From Rapidithrix thailandica (GTDB lineage Bacteria; Bacteroidota; Bacteroidia; Cytophagales; Flammeovirgaceae): DNA of 64,000 bases. A model generated the notes under the pieces. It did no database searches. It saw nothing but the letters and a program-made list of their open reading frames with translations, and was not told where the DNA came from. Of the stretch, positions 16,934-26,125 are shown one piece after another. The position numbers and the translations under genes were made by a program. The first letter of the stretch is position 1. The number at the start of each line of letters is the position of its first letter. The stretch covers positions 248,001 to 312,000 of the forward strand of contig NZ_JBDKWZ010000002.1 of the NCBI RefSeq assembly GCF_039710355.1. The letters run 5' to 3'.

Positions 16934-19432
16934 TTGAGCATTTGCCGTCTAATCATTTTCACCTTCTTACTTTCATGCCTGGCCTCTTCATGCATCCCCC
17001 TCAAGCAGCTCCATGAAGAGGAGTATCTTTTGTATAATCAAAAGATCAAAGGAAATAAACATATCGCCAGCGATGAATTAGAACAGTTCTACCGGCAAAA
17101 ACCCAATCGAAAGTTCCCCTTAATTCCTTTTACGCCTTATCTGTACTTCTACTTTTTGGGGAAGAAAAAGTATGAAAAAACTTTTGATCAGCGAGTTGCT
17201 AAATTTGAAAAAAGAATTCGGAAAGAAGAAGAAAAAGTCGATAAATTATATCAAAACCTACAGGTGCTCCAGCAAGAAGCACAATACAATGTTCATCGGA
17301 AGTTACACAGAAAAGACTCCCTCAAAGTCTTAAAGAAAATCCGTAAGCAAAAATCAAAGCTCAACCAATATACGGAAAAACTCGCTGCCTACAAACGAGA
17401 AGGAAACTGGCTGATGCGTACCGTTGGAGAGCCTCCCAGCATCGCAAATGACTTTTCGACCCGGCAAAGCGTTAGCCAGATGGAGAAATACTTGAAGAAG
17501 CGGGGCTTTTTCAGAGGAACTGTAGCCGTAAAAGCCGATACCTTGAAGAAGTTGATCTCCCATACCTATCTTATCAAGGAAAGAGAACCGTACCGTATCG
17601 ACTCCATTTCTTATTCCATCAACGATTCCACACTATATCATTTGATGAAACAAAAGTCTTCCAGAAGCAAATTGTTGAATGTAGGGGATATTTACAACGA
17701 AGAAAACCTTGGAAAAGAAAGGGAACGGATCAGCCGGTATTTGAAAAACCACGGATATTTCGACTTAACCAAGTCTTATATTTTTTATCAGGTAGATACG
17801 ACTAACCGGACAGCGGCCGCTCATATCAACGTAATGATTAAAAACCCCTCGGAAGCTTCAAAACACCTGCAGTACACGGTGGATACGGTGATCTTCGAAA
17901 GTGGTGTAGATGTTAGAAAATCACGCTCTACTTCCGCTAAAGAGTATCATGGTATCACATACAAGGTTTTCAAAAATAAATATTCCCAAAAAGTCCTCGA
18001 CAACAATATCTATATCCGGCCCAAATCATTATATAAGCTTTCGGATGCGGAAGAAACCCAACGCAGTCTGGCCGGGTTAGATGTTTTTAAATTTGTCAAT
18101 ATCAATTATGAAAAACAAAGTAAGGGATCACTCAAAGCACATATCTTTACAAACGATCAGAAAAAATTCGAATATTCTATCGAAGCCGGGCTGAATGTAA
18201 GCCAATCCTTACCCGGCCCATTTGTGAGTTTATCGTTCAAAGACCGGAATATATTTAAAGGAGCGGAAATCCTGGACTTTAATGCCCGTATGGCTATCGA
18301 AGCCCAAACCGCTCTGACCAACGAAAAGATCAATTATACCAGTAAAGAGTATGGCTTTAACTTAGGACTTTCTTTCCCAAGGCTTCTACTTCCTTATAGT
18401 AAAATCATTCAGCGAAAGCTTTCCATGTTCAATACCCGCACCCGAGTTTCGGTCGGATATTCCTTCATTGACCGGCCAGAGTATGCCCGGGTCAACTCTC
18501 AGCTTCAGGGTAGTTATCAATGGCAAAACAAAAACAACTTATTATTCAATATCAAACCCCTCGATCTCAGTATTATAAACACCCAACGCTTAAGCAATGA
18601 CTTCCGGCAGACTTTGGACACCTTATTTGCTCAGGGTAATAACCTCAAAAACAGCTTCGACTCTTCCTTTGTCTCCAGTATTAATTTAACGGTGATCAAG
18701 GCCTCGGATGACTTTGGTAAAAATTCTTTTGAGAGTTCTACATTTATACGATTTTATGCGGAAAGCGGTGGTACATTAGTCAACCTTTATGGGAATGAAG
18801 TTAAAACAGAAGGGCGTTTATTCGGACTCCGGGTATACCGCTTTTACAAAACCAATATTGATTTCCGGAAGAATGTACGCACAGGGCTGAAAAGCCAGCT
18901 GGCAACCCGGATTAACATCGGGTTTGCCAAACCCTATGGCAAATTTACCACCTCTCTCCCCTATGAAAAATACTTTTTCTCAGGCGGAAGTAACAGTAAC
19001 AGGGCCTGGCGCCCTCGAAGAGTCGGGCCGGGCACCTATGCTCCTCGTACCAATGATGGCCTGATAGACGACCGGTTCGAACAACCCGGAGAAATCATCC
19101 TGGAATTAAATGCAGAGTTACGCAAACACTTGTTCAGTGTGGTGGAAGGGGCCTTATTTGTCGATGCAACCAATGTATGGACCTCTCAAGAAGACCCTTC
19201 CAGGCCCGGAGCAGAATTTGAATACAAGGACTTTTGGCGAGAGTTAGCCATTGGTGTAGGGGCTGGTGTGCGTTTGAACTTTAGCTTTGTGTTAGTAAGG
19301 TTTGACCTCGGTATCAAAGCCTACGATCCGGCACAGCCCTTACACAAACGCTTTGTTTTAGGTAACTTATTTGAAAAACCTTTGGGTAGTGGCCAGGCGA
19401 TTTTTAACATTGGTATCGGCTACCCGTTCTAA
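16934..19432 (+). CDS. tamL: TamL-like BamA-family outer membrane lipoprotein
   Basis: This 832-residue protein starts at a TTG codon; the signal peptide ends in a lipobox (LASS before Cys20). POTRA-like domains span roughly residues 200-420 (YRIDSISYSIND and YKLSDAEETQRSL regions), with a charged coiled segment before them. The last ~400 residues are an Omp85 beta-barrel with LPYEKYFFSGGSNSNRAWRP, the L6-type loop, and a terminal strand GIGYPF. Bacteroidota TamL is the lipidated relative of TamA and works with TamB in outer-membrane assembly. The divergent trmH neighbour is typical. A TAGTTTTG box at 16878-16885 could be its -7 element. Confidence 0.85.
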   Translation: MSICRLIIFTFLLSCLASSCIPLKQLHEEEYLLYNQKIKGNKHIASDELEQFYRQKPNRKFPLIPFTPYLYFYFLGKKKYEKTFDQRVAKFEKRIRKEEEKVDKLYQNLQVLQQEAQYNVHRKLHRKDSLKVLKKIRKQKSKLNQYTEKLAAYKREGNWLMRTVGEPPSIANDFSTRQSVSQMEKYLKKRGFFRGTVAVKADTLKKLISHTYLIKEREPYRIDSISYSINDSTLYHLMKQKSSRSKLLNVGDIYNEENLGKERERISRYLKNHGYFDLTKSYIFYQVDTTNRTAAAHINVMIKNPSEASKHLQYTVDTVIFESGVDVRKSRSTSAKEYHGITYKVFKNKYSQKVLDNNIYIRPKSLYKLSDAEETQRSLAGLDVFKFVNINYEKQSKGSLKAHIFTNDQKKFEYSIEAGLNVSQSLPGPFVSLSFKDRNIFKGAEILDFNARMAIEAQTALTNEKINYTSKEYGFNLGLSFPRLLLPYSKIIQRKLSMFNTRTRVSVGYSFIDRPEYARVNSQLQGSYQWQNKNNLLFNIKPLDLSIINTQRLSNDFRQTLDTLFAQGNNLKNSFDSSFVSSINLTVIKASDDFGKNSFESSTFIRFYAESGGTLVNLYGNEVKTEGRLFGLRVYRFYKTNIDFRKNVRTGLKSQLATRINIGFAKPYGKFTTSLPYEKYFFSGGSNSNRAWRPRRVGPGTYAPRTNDGLIDDRFEQPGEIILELNAELRKHLFSVVEGALFVDATNVWTSQEDPSRPGAEFEYKDFWRELAIGVGAGVRLNFSFVLVRFDLGIKAYDPAQPLHKRFVLGNLFEKPLGSGQAIFNIGIGYPF

Positions 19433-19498
19433 CACCTTAATTTCCCACACAAGTTTGAAACTCTAAAGCCAACAAAACTCAGAAAAGTAAATATCTTG

Positions 19499-19522
19499 CC
19501 CAATGTTCAAAAAAACATTGGG
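19499..19522. terminator. Hairpin downstream of tamL
   Basis: A perfect 9-bp stem (CCCAATGTT / AACATTGGG) with an A-rich 6-nt loop lies about 65 nt after the tamL stop. The following bases hold no long T run, so termination is likely rather than certain. Confidence 0.5.
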
Positions 19523-19708
19523 ATCTTGACGCTCTTTTATTCTGGATAAGCTTTGGTATTCAAGGGCTCCGAACAAGATTTCTCTTTCAATTCATTGTAA
19601 AAATTTTTATCTTCAATGTAAGGGGTACCTTCGTTGAAACGATCAAACCATTGCGTCTTCCCCTTTCAAGCTTACCTTCTACTCTTTTATCAACTCTGCA
19701 AAACAACC

Positions 19709-20386
19709 ATGAAACATCTACCAGGGATCAGTGCCGTCTTTTTTGATGCTTATGGCACCTTGTTTAATATCAACTCCATCAGCCAACGTTTGGAATTTCA
19801 CTTTGGAGACAAAGCTGAAGCTATTCATCAAATATGGAGACACAAACAACTGGAATACACTTGGTTAAGAACTTTAATGAACCGGTACAAACCTTTTTAT
19901 GAAATTACGGAAGAGGCTCTTTTGTATGCATGTAACCAACAAAAAGTACCCCTCTCCTTGAATTTACTGGATGATTTGATGGAACATTATTTTATTCTGA
20001 ATGTCTATCCTGATGTAAAAAAAACACTTCAAAAATTATCCGAAAACTTTGAGTTAGGAATTTTATCCAATGCCAATCAAGAAATGTTGGACAAGGCGGT
20101 TACCCGCAACAAATTACAAGATCATATTGAATACGCTCTCAGCGTAGATGCCGTACAAAAATACAAGCCTACCCCTGAGGTCTATGAACTCATCCGAACC
20201 CAGTCAGGATTCGAACCGGAACATGTTGCTTTCATTTCAGCCAACACCTGGGACATCAGTGGAGCGGCTTCTTATGGTTTGAAAACCATTTGGTTGCAAC
20301 GCTCTTCCAACACTTATAAAGAGGTATTGGACTATGATGCGGACTCTTGTATCAAATCATTAAACGAACTCCTGCAAAAACACTGA
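19709..20386 (+). CDS. Haloacid dehalogenase type II-like HAD hydrolase
   Basis: A HAD-IA hydrolase of about 225 residues. The nucleophile motif is FFDAYGTLFN, motif II is LGILSNANQEM, the Lys is in VQKYKPTPEVY, and AFISANTWDISGAASYGL is motif IV with the Asn/Asp residues seen in L-2-haloacid dehalogenases. Such enzymes dehalogenate 2-haloacids or hydrolyse small phosphates. The FFDAYGTLF form and the SANTWD motif favour the dehalogenase branch. The open frame begins at 19634, but the ATG at 19709 (MKHLPGISAVFFDAYG) places the nucleophile where the family expects it. Confidence 0.85.
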   Translation: MKHLPGISAVFFDAYGTLFNINSISQRLEFHFGDKAEAIHQIWRHKQLEYTWLRTLMNRYKPFYEITEEALLYACNQQKVPLSLNLLDDLMEHYFILNVYPDVKKTLQKLSENFELGILSNANQEMLDKAVTRNKLQDHIEYALSVDAVQKYKPTPEVYELIRTQSGFEPEHVAFISANTWDISGAASYGLKTIWLQRSSNTYKEVLDYDADSCIKSLNELLQKH

Positions 20387-20522
20387 TAAGCTTTTTTATA
20401 ACTTCTATTTTTAGCAGAAACTCGTATAAATAATTTTACAAATACTAAAATTATTGTTAAATTATTTGGTGAAAACCAGTTCTTTATAAAGTTGACTTCT
20501 TGCCTTAAAATGTATAATTTAT

Positions 20523-20685
20523 TGAAGTGGTTTGAACTTATAGTTTTTGACCGAAAATGGAATCAAAACCGGCTCATCAAGGCATTTTTTGAAGAGAATA
20601 GCCAAAGCTATTGTTGAAAAAAGCAACACAGAGGAGGCGGTTTTGAAACATTTTTTAGCAAAAAGAAAAAGGTTAATTCACTTCA
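20523..20685 (+). mobile_element. MITE-like element family A, copy 1
   Basis: A 163-bp repeat with ends TGAAGTG and CACTTCA; the outer 15 bases form an imperfect terminal inverted repeat with three mismatches. It differs from copy 3 at 12 positions by eye, with no indels. It has no intact ORF. It lies 39 nt upstream of the coxG start, in the same orientation relative to the downstream gene as the other two copies. Confidence 0.8.
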
Positions 20686-20724
20686 TTAAGAAATCAGATC
20701 CTAATCCTATAAATAACGTTCCAT

Positions 20725-21177
20725 ATGCATCTCGACGGCACACATACTCTCTCAGCTCCTTTACAACTTATCTGGGACTTGCTGCAAGACCCCGCTATTT
20801 TGGCAAAAGTAACGCCCGGTGTAAAGTCATTGGAGGCTACTTCTCCCGACCAATACGATGCCTTGTTGCAAATCGGCATCGGCCCAGTCAAAGGATCGTT
20901 TAAAGGCACCATGCAGGTAAAAGACAAACAGGCTCCGCAACAGTTTACATTGGTTATTCAGCAAAATAGTAAAATAGGAAATGTGCATGCAGAAGGGACC
21001 ATTGCATTACAAAGCCTTACCGAAACCGAAACCGAAGTAAACTTTACCGGAGACGCACAACTTAGTGGCACAATGGCACGTGTGGGACAACGGGTGATGA
21101 GCGGTGTTGCCAAGACTCTGGTCAATCAATTTTTTAAATCCTTGGAAAAAGAACTTGAGAATAACCCGGCTTCATAA
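20725..21177 (+). CDS. coxG: CoxG-like SRPBCC-family protein
   Basis: This 150-residue protein is the carbon monoxide dehydrogenase subunit G (CoxG) type of the START/SRPBCC superfamily: LDGTHTLSAPLQLIWDLLQD at the start, then PGVKSLEATSPDQYDA, GPVKGSFKGTMQVKD and a hydrophobic-helix C-terminus. CoxG is thought to anchor or load the hydroxylase at the membrane and to bind quinone-like ligands; it is not catalytic. It leads the cox genes, 189 nt before coxS. A MITE separates it from the HAD gene, so its promoter may lie in or near that element. Confidence 0.88.
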   Translation: MHLDGTHTLSAPLQLIWDLLQDPAILAKVTPGVKSLEATSPDQYDALLQIGIGPVKGSFKGTMQVKDKQAPQQFTLVIQQNSKIGNVHAEGTIALQSLTETETEVNFTGDAQLSGTMARVGQRVMSGVAKTLVNQFFKSLEKELENNPAS

Positions 21178-21366
21178 GCAATTTTTCTTCTGAATCAATT
21201 CATTATCCCCATCTGTACAACCAACTATACTTTAGATGCTTATCCGGTTCAAAGAACATGAGCAATTTAGTTGATTCACCAATAATCCTCGCTGACTAAC
21301 TCCAACCACTACACAATACTCCCTTTGAATATTTTTATTCATCGATATACTTAAACACAAACTCAC

Positions 21367-21837
21367 ATGGTAATTCCAATCAAATTAACCGTAAATGGGA
21401 AAACCTATAGCCATGAAGTAGAACCCCGTATGCTTCTGGTACATTACCTCAGAGAGGTATTGAGGCTGACAGGTACCCATATCGGATGTGATACCTCCAG
21501 CTGTGGGGCTTGTACCATCCTGGTAGATGGCAAAGCAGTCAAGTCCTGTACACTTTTAGCCGTTCAGGCGGATGGTTGTGAAGTCACGACCATTGAAGGC
21601 TTGGCAAAAAACGGGGAGTTACATCCTTTACAAGAAGGCTTTCAAGAAGAGCATGGGTTGCAATGCGGCTTTTGTACACCCGGTATGATTATGACTGCGG
21701 TTGAACTCCTTCATCAAAACCCTCATCCCTCCGAAGACGAAATCCGGCATGGCCTGGAAGGGAATTATTGCCGATGCACCGGATACCACAATATCGTTAA
21801 ATCCATTCAATACGCTGCCAACAAACAAAAATCTTAA
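21367..21837 (+). CDS. coxS: Molybdenum hydroxylase [2Fe-2S] small subunit (CoxS-like)
   Basis: This 156-residue protein carries both iron-sulfur clusters of the xanthine oxidase/CODH family. The plant-type site has Cys41, 46, 49 and 61 (GCDTSSCGACTILVDG). The helical-domain site has Cys100, 103, 135 and 137 (CGFCTPGM and YCRCTGYHNI). Length and motif spacing are normal, with no export signal. It passes electrons from the molybdenum site in CoxL to FAD in CoxM. Only 5 nt separate it from coxL, so the two are co-translated. Confidence 0.93.
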   Translation: MVIPIKLTVNGKTYSHEVEPRMLLVHYLREVLRLTGTHIGCDTSSCGACTILVDGKAVKSCTLLAVQADGCEVTTIEGLAKNGELHPLQEGFQEEHGLQCGFCTPGMIMTAVELLHQNPHPSEDEIRHGLEGNYCRCTGYHNIVKSIQYAANKQKS

Positions 21838-21842
21838 AGCCC

Positions 21843-24221
21843 ATGTCAAAACTTATAGGAAAGTCTGTTAAACGAGTCGAAGACAAACGGTTTATTACCG
21901 GGAAAGGACGCTACACTGATGATATCGTGTTGCCGGAAATGACATATGCGTATATTGTCCGAAGCCCTTATGCTCATGCCCGGATAAAAAAAGTAAATAC
22001 GAAAGAGGCCGAAGCCATAAATGGAGTGGTAACAGTATTTACCGGAAAAGATATTCAAGCAGCCGGCATTAACGGAGTCCCTTGTGGTTGGCAAGTCGAC
22101 TTCAAAAACGGGGATACCATGAAAGAGCCACCTCACCCACTTTTGGTGGCGGATAAGGTACGGTACATGGGCGATGCCGTGGCAGTAGTCATTGCCGAAA
22201 GTTATGTGATTGCGAAAGATGCGGCAGAATTGGTTGAGGTAGACTATGATGTATTGGAGGCAGTCGTAGACGCTTCCCTAGCCGTAAAAGAGAATGCCCC
22301 TCAAGTACATGAAGAGGCCCCCAAAAACATGGCTTTTGATTGGGGATTAGGCGACAAGGATAAAACGGACAAGGCCATGGCTCAAGCGCAGCATATTACC
22401 ACTTTAAACATCATCAACCAGCGAGTCATCCCGAATGCCATCGAACCTCGTAGTGCTATCGGACAATACGAAGAGGCCTACGACAAATATACTCTCTATA
22501 CCAGCTCGCAAAACCCCCATCTTATTCGCTTACTGATGTCAGCATTTGTTTTGGGTATTCCGGAGCACAAAGTGCATGTCATTTCACCGGATGTAGGCGG
22601 AGGATTTGGCAGCAAAATCTTTCATTATACGGAAGAGGCATTGGTCACTTGGTGTGCCAAACAAGTCAAACGACCTGTAAAATGGACTGCTGAAAGAAGT
22701 GAGAGCTTTCTGACGGATGGCCAAGGCCGGGATCATATTACCAAAGCCGAAATGGGTTTTGACAAAGAAGGAAACGTAGTCGGACTGAGAGTATATACTT
22801 ATGCAAATCTAGGTGCCTACCTTTCAACATTTGCCCCTTGTGTGCCCACTTACCTACACGGTACTTTGTTACAAGGCTTGTATACTACTCCGGCAATTTA
22901 TGTAGATGTCACAGGAGTATTTACCAACACCACTCCGGTAGATGCTTACCGTGGAGCGGGCAGACCGGAGGCTACTTATTTACTGGAAAGGCTAATGGAT
23001 ACCGCTGCCCGGGAATTAAACATGGACCCAACCGAACTGAGGTTGAAAAATTTTATCCCTCCTTTTGACGGCCTACAACAACCCGGCTATCAAACTCAAG
23101 TAGCTTTACAATACGACAGTGGAAATTACCACGCAGTATTGGAAAGAGCTTTGGAAATGATCGATTACCCATCGCTTCGCAAAGAACAACAACACGCCCT
23201 TTCTCAAGGACGCTATGTAGGAATCGGCTTTTCTACTTATATCGAAGCTTGCGGTATCGCACCTTCGGCCGTAGTCGGGGCATTAGGTGCCAGAGCCGGA
23301 CTATACGAATCCGCCCAAGTGAGAGTACAGCCCACAGGAAAAGTGAGCGTTTATGTGGGTTCTCATTCTCACGGCCAAGGACATGAAACGACCTTTGCCC
23401 AAGTGGTGGCTGATAAACTCGGAATCAATCTGGAAGATGTAGAAATAGTTCATGGTGATTCGGAAGCAGTAGCTTTTGGTATGGGGACGTATGGTTCCAG
23501 AAGTTTGGCTGTAGGAGGATCAGCCATTATGAAAAGTATTGACAAAATCATTGAAAAAGGTTCTAAGATCGCTGCACACAAACTGGAAGCTTCTGAAGAA
23601 GACATTGCCTTTGAAGATGGTAAATGGACAGTAAAAGGCACTGACAAGTCCCTGAGCTTTGCCGATATGGCCCTTACGGCTTATGTCCCCCACGACTACC
23701 CGGCAGGCTTGGAGCCCGGTATGGATTTTTCAAGTTTCTACGATCCGGCCAATTTCACTTATCCATATGGTGCCCATATTGCCGTGGTGGAAGTAGATAC
23801 TGACACCGGACAAGTACAATTAAAACGGTTTATTGCCTGTGACGATGTGGGCAACGTTATCAACCCCATGATTGTTGACGGTCAAATTCACGGGGGCATT
23901 GCCCAAGGCGTAGGACAAGCTTTATTTGAAGTGGCAAGTTATGATGAAAACGGACAATTGACCAACGGTTCCTATATGGATTATACCATGCCCCGGGCGG
24001 ATGACTTGCCAAGTTTTGAAGTGGATCGTAAAGTAACACCATGCCCTCATAACCCCTTAGGCGTTAAGGGCGCAGGCGAAGCCGGTACCATTGGTTCTAC
24101 CCCCGCAGTAGTAAATGCCGTTGTGGATGCCCTATCTTCACTGGGTGTCAAAGACTTACAAATGCCTCTAACTCCTGAAAATGTATGGACGGCCATCCAA
24201 CAGGCCCAATCCGAACACTAA
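21843..24221 (+). CDS. coxL: Molybdopterin-binding large subunit, CODH form II/aldehyde oxidase-like
   Basis: This 792-residue protein is the catalytic subunit of a molybdenum hydroxylase. It has the aldehyde oxidase a/b hammerhead near residues 15-130, then the molybdopterin-binding domains. The active-site loop reads AYRGAGR at 368-374. True aerobic CO dehydrogenase (form I) has AYxCSFR with a Cys that binds Cu, so this is form II. Many form II enzymes oxidise something other than CO at best weakly. The catalytic Glu is conserved as Glu746 in GAGEAG. It needs molybdopterin cytosine dinucleotide. Confident on family; the physiological substrate is unknown. Confidence 0.92.
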   Translation: MSKLIGKSVKRVEDKRFITGKGRYTDDIVLPEMTYAYIVRSPYAHARIKKVNTKEAEAINGVVTVFTGKDIQAAGINGVPCGWQVDFKNGDTMKEPPHPLLVADKVRYMGDAVAVVIAESYVIAKDAAELVEVDYDVLEAVVDASLAVKENAPQVHEEAPKNMAFDWGLGDKDKTDKAMAQAQHITTLNIINQRVIPNAIEPRSAIGQYEEAYDKYTLYTSSQNPHLIRLLMSAFVLGIPEHKVHVISPDVGGGFGSKIFHYTEEALVTWCAKQVKRPVKWTAERSESFLTDGQGRDHITKAEMGFDKEGNVVGLRVYTYANLGAYLSTFAPCVPTYLHGTLLQGLYTTPAIYVDVTGVFTNTTPVDAYRGAGRPEATYLLERLMDTAARELNMDPTELRLKNFIPPFDGLQQPGYQTQVALQYDSGNYHAVLERALEMIDYPSLRKEQQHALSQGRYVGIGFSTYIEACGIAPSAVVGALGARAGLYESAQVRVQPTGKVSVYVGSHSHGQGHETTFAQVVADKLGINLEDVEIVHGDSEAVAFGMGTYGSRSLAVGGSAIMKSIDKIIEKGSKIAAHKLEASEEDIAFEDGKWTVKGTDKSLSFADMALTAYVPHDYPAGLEPGMDFSSFYDPANFTYPYGAHIAVVEVDTDTGQVQLKRFIACDDVGNVINPMIVDGQIHGGIAQGVGQALFEVASYDENGQLTNGSYMDYTMPRADDLPSFEVDRKVTPCPHNPLGVKGAGEAGTIGSTPAVVNAVVDALSSLGVKDLQMPLTPENVWTAIQQAQSEH

Positions 24222-24235
24222 AAACTTTTACAACC

Positions 24236-25096
24236 ATGATTCCGGAAACTTTTGAATATTATAAACCTTCCACATTAGATGAAGCCATTAAGCTATTACA
24301 AGAATATGGCTTTGATGCCAAACTGTTGGCCGGTGGCCATAGCTTGATCCCTTCTATGAAGTTACGACTTTCTTCTCCTGAAAAAATCATAGATATCAGC
24401 AAAATTTCGGACCTTAACTTCATCCGTGCCGAAGGCAATTCCCTTGTCATCGGTGCTTGTACTACACACCATCAAATAGCTTCGTCACAACTTGTTCAAC
24501 AAAAGGTCCCCGTGTTGGCCCAGACTGCCGCTTTGATCGGAGACCTTCAGGTGAGAAATAAAGGAACCATTGGCGGAAGCCTGGCTCATGCTGACCCGGC
24601 CGCAGATTACCCGGCCACAATTTTAATATCCGAAGCGGAAATAGTCGTACAAGGCCCATCGGGCACAAGAAGTATCCCTGCAACTAATTTTTTCACAGGA
24701 ATCTTTATGACGGATATACAAGACGATGAAATTCTTCGGGAAATTCGTATTCCTTTTCAAGCACCTCATTCGCACGCTACTTATTTGAAATTTGCCCAAC
24801 CTGCTTCCCGCTATGCCATTGTAGGCTGTGCCGTGATGATTACAAAACCCAATGACAACTGCGATGATGTACGCGTAGCCTTTACTTCCGTAGCCGACTA
24901 TGCCTTCCGCGACAGTCAAGTGGAAAATATGTTAAAAGGCAAAAAACCTACGGAAGACGCCGTTTCCCAAGCAGCCGAAAAAGCAGCAGAAGGACAGGAT
25001 ATATTGGAAGATCATTTTGCCAAAGCTCCTTACCGTAAACATTTGGCAAGGCTCTTTGCCAAACGGGCCATCAACGATGTACTCACTAAATTCTAA
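24236..25096 (+). CDS. coxM: FAD-binding medium subunit of molybdenum hydroxylase (CoxM-like)
   Basis: A 286-residue protein of the FAD-binding PCMH type. FAD contacts are LLAGGHSLIPSMKLRL and RNKGTIGGSLAHADPAADYP, both strong matches. It ends with the CO dehydrogenase flavoprotein C-terminal domain. It accepts electrons from CoxS and hands them to quinone or another carrier. The open frame starts at 24185 inside coxL, but the ATG at 24236 (MIPETFEYYKPSTL), 14 nt after the coxL stop, gives the usual N-terminus. A strong terminator follows, closing the G-S-L-M transcript. Confidence 0.92.
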   Translation: MIPETFEYYKPSTLDEAIKLLQEYGFDAKLLAGGHSLIPSMKLRLSSPEKIIDISKISDLNFIRAEGNSLVIGACTTHHQIASSQLVQQKVPVLAQTAALIGDLQVRNKGTIGGSLAHADPAADYPATILISEAEIVVQGPSGTRSIPATNFFTGIFMTDIQDDEILREIRIPFQAPHSHATYLKFAQPASRYAIVGCAVMITKPNDNCDDVRVAFTSVADYAFRDSQVENMLKGKKPTEDAVSQAAEKAAEGQDILEDHFAKAPYRKHLARLFAKRAINDVLTKF

Positions 25097-25116
25097 ATCA
25101 ACGTTAAATATGCAAC

Positions 25117-25142
25117 AAAGCGGGTGGTTTCACCCGCTTTTT
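25117..25142 (+). terminator. Intrinsic terminator after coxM
   Basis: AAAGCGGGTG-GTTT-CACCCGCTTT is a perfect 10-bp stem with a GTTT loop, followed by more T residues, 20 nt after the coxM stop. Confidence 0.9.
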
Positions 25143-25211
25143 GTATTTTTATAAGAAGGGAAAACGTAAGATTACCACCTTTTAAAGCATTCGTCATAAC
25201 TACCCATTCAC

Positions 25212-26123
25212 ATGATAGATAAACAAGAAGGGTTCAAACAAATCAAAGAAATGCTGGAAGCCCAAGGATATATTGCGGATGATCCTATTGTGATGTCCGT
25301 ATTTTTGGCCATCCGCTTGGACAAACCCATACTGATCGAAGGACCGGCGGGTGTAGGCAAAACCGAAATCGCCAAGGTAATGGCCAAGGCTCTTAATACC
25401 GAACTCATCCGGTTACAATGTTATGAAGGCTTGGACGCACATCATGCTTTGTACGAATGGAATTATCAACGGCAATTGATTCATCTGAAACTGGAAGAAC
25501 ACAGCGGCAAAACCATTGAAGAAAAAGAAAAAACGATTTTTAGTGATAAGTTTCTCTTAAAAAGACCTTTGCTTCAAGCAATTAGCCAAGAAACTGTTCC
25601 GGTATTGTTGATTGATGAAATCGACAGAGCCGAAGAAGAATTTGAAAGCTTTTTGCTGGAGGTCTTGTCTGACTGGCAAATTTCCATACCGGAAATCGGC
25701 ACCATACAGGCAACCCGAATTCCCCAGGTTGTCATCACTAGTAACCGGGTCCGGGAGTTGTCCGAAGCCCTGAGAAGGCGCTGTTTGTATATGTGGATTG
25801 ATTACCCGGATTTTGACAAAGAACTCTCGATTGTCAAAAACAAAGTTCCTGGTATCGACCGCTTATTGGCCTGGCAAATATGTCATTTTATGCAAGCACT
25901 CCGGAAAGAGAAACTGGATAAAACGCCTGGCATTGCCGAAACCTTGGACTGGGCAAAGGCCCTGGCTTCCCTGCATATTCAACACCTGGATAAAACACTG
26001 ATTGAGAATACACTGGGAATATTATTAAAAGATTGGAAAGACATCCGGCAAACGCAAACTTCCTTATCGGAACTGTTTGAAGCAGTGGGAGTGAAAAGCA
26101 AACTGGAATCATCAAACGGATAA
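25212..26123 (+). CDS. coxD: MoxR-type AAA+ ATPase (CoxD-like)
   Basis: This 303-residue MoxR AAA+ ATPase has Walker A GPAGVGKT at 44-51, Walker B VLLIDEIDRAEEEF and sensor-type IPQVVITSNRVRELSEALRRR. In Oligotropha, CoxD is a chaperone ATPase needed to mature the active-site metal cluster, working with CoxE. It follows coxM after a terminator and is 2 nt before coxE, forming a second transcription unit. The presence of maturation genes supports a functional molybdenum hydroxylase here even though the large subunit is form II. Confidence 0.9.
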   Translation: MIDKQEGFKQIKEMLEAQGYIADDPIVMSVFLAIRLDKPILIEGPAGVGKTEIAKVMAKALNTELIRLQCYEGLDAHHALYEWNYQRQLIHLKLEEHSGKTIEEKEKTIFSDKFLLKRPLLQAISQETVPVLLIDEIDRAEEEFESFLLEVLSDWQISIPEIGTIQATRIPQVVITSNRVRELSEALRRRCLYMWIDYPDFDKELSIVKNKVPGIDRLLAWQICHFMQALRKEKLDKTPGIAETLDWAKALASLHIQHLDKTLIENTLGILLKDWKDIRQTQTSLSELFEAVGVKSKLESSNG

Positions 26124-26125
26124 AT

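Noticed and set aside
20547..20903. 118-codon ORF through MITE copy 1 into coxG
   Set aside because: It runs out of frame over the start of the well-supported coxG gene.
21843..24221. Calling the large subunit a true (form I) CO dehydrogenase
   Set aside because: The active-site loop is AYRGAGR and lacks the Cu-binding Cys of AYxCSFR.
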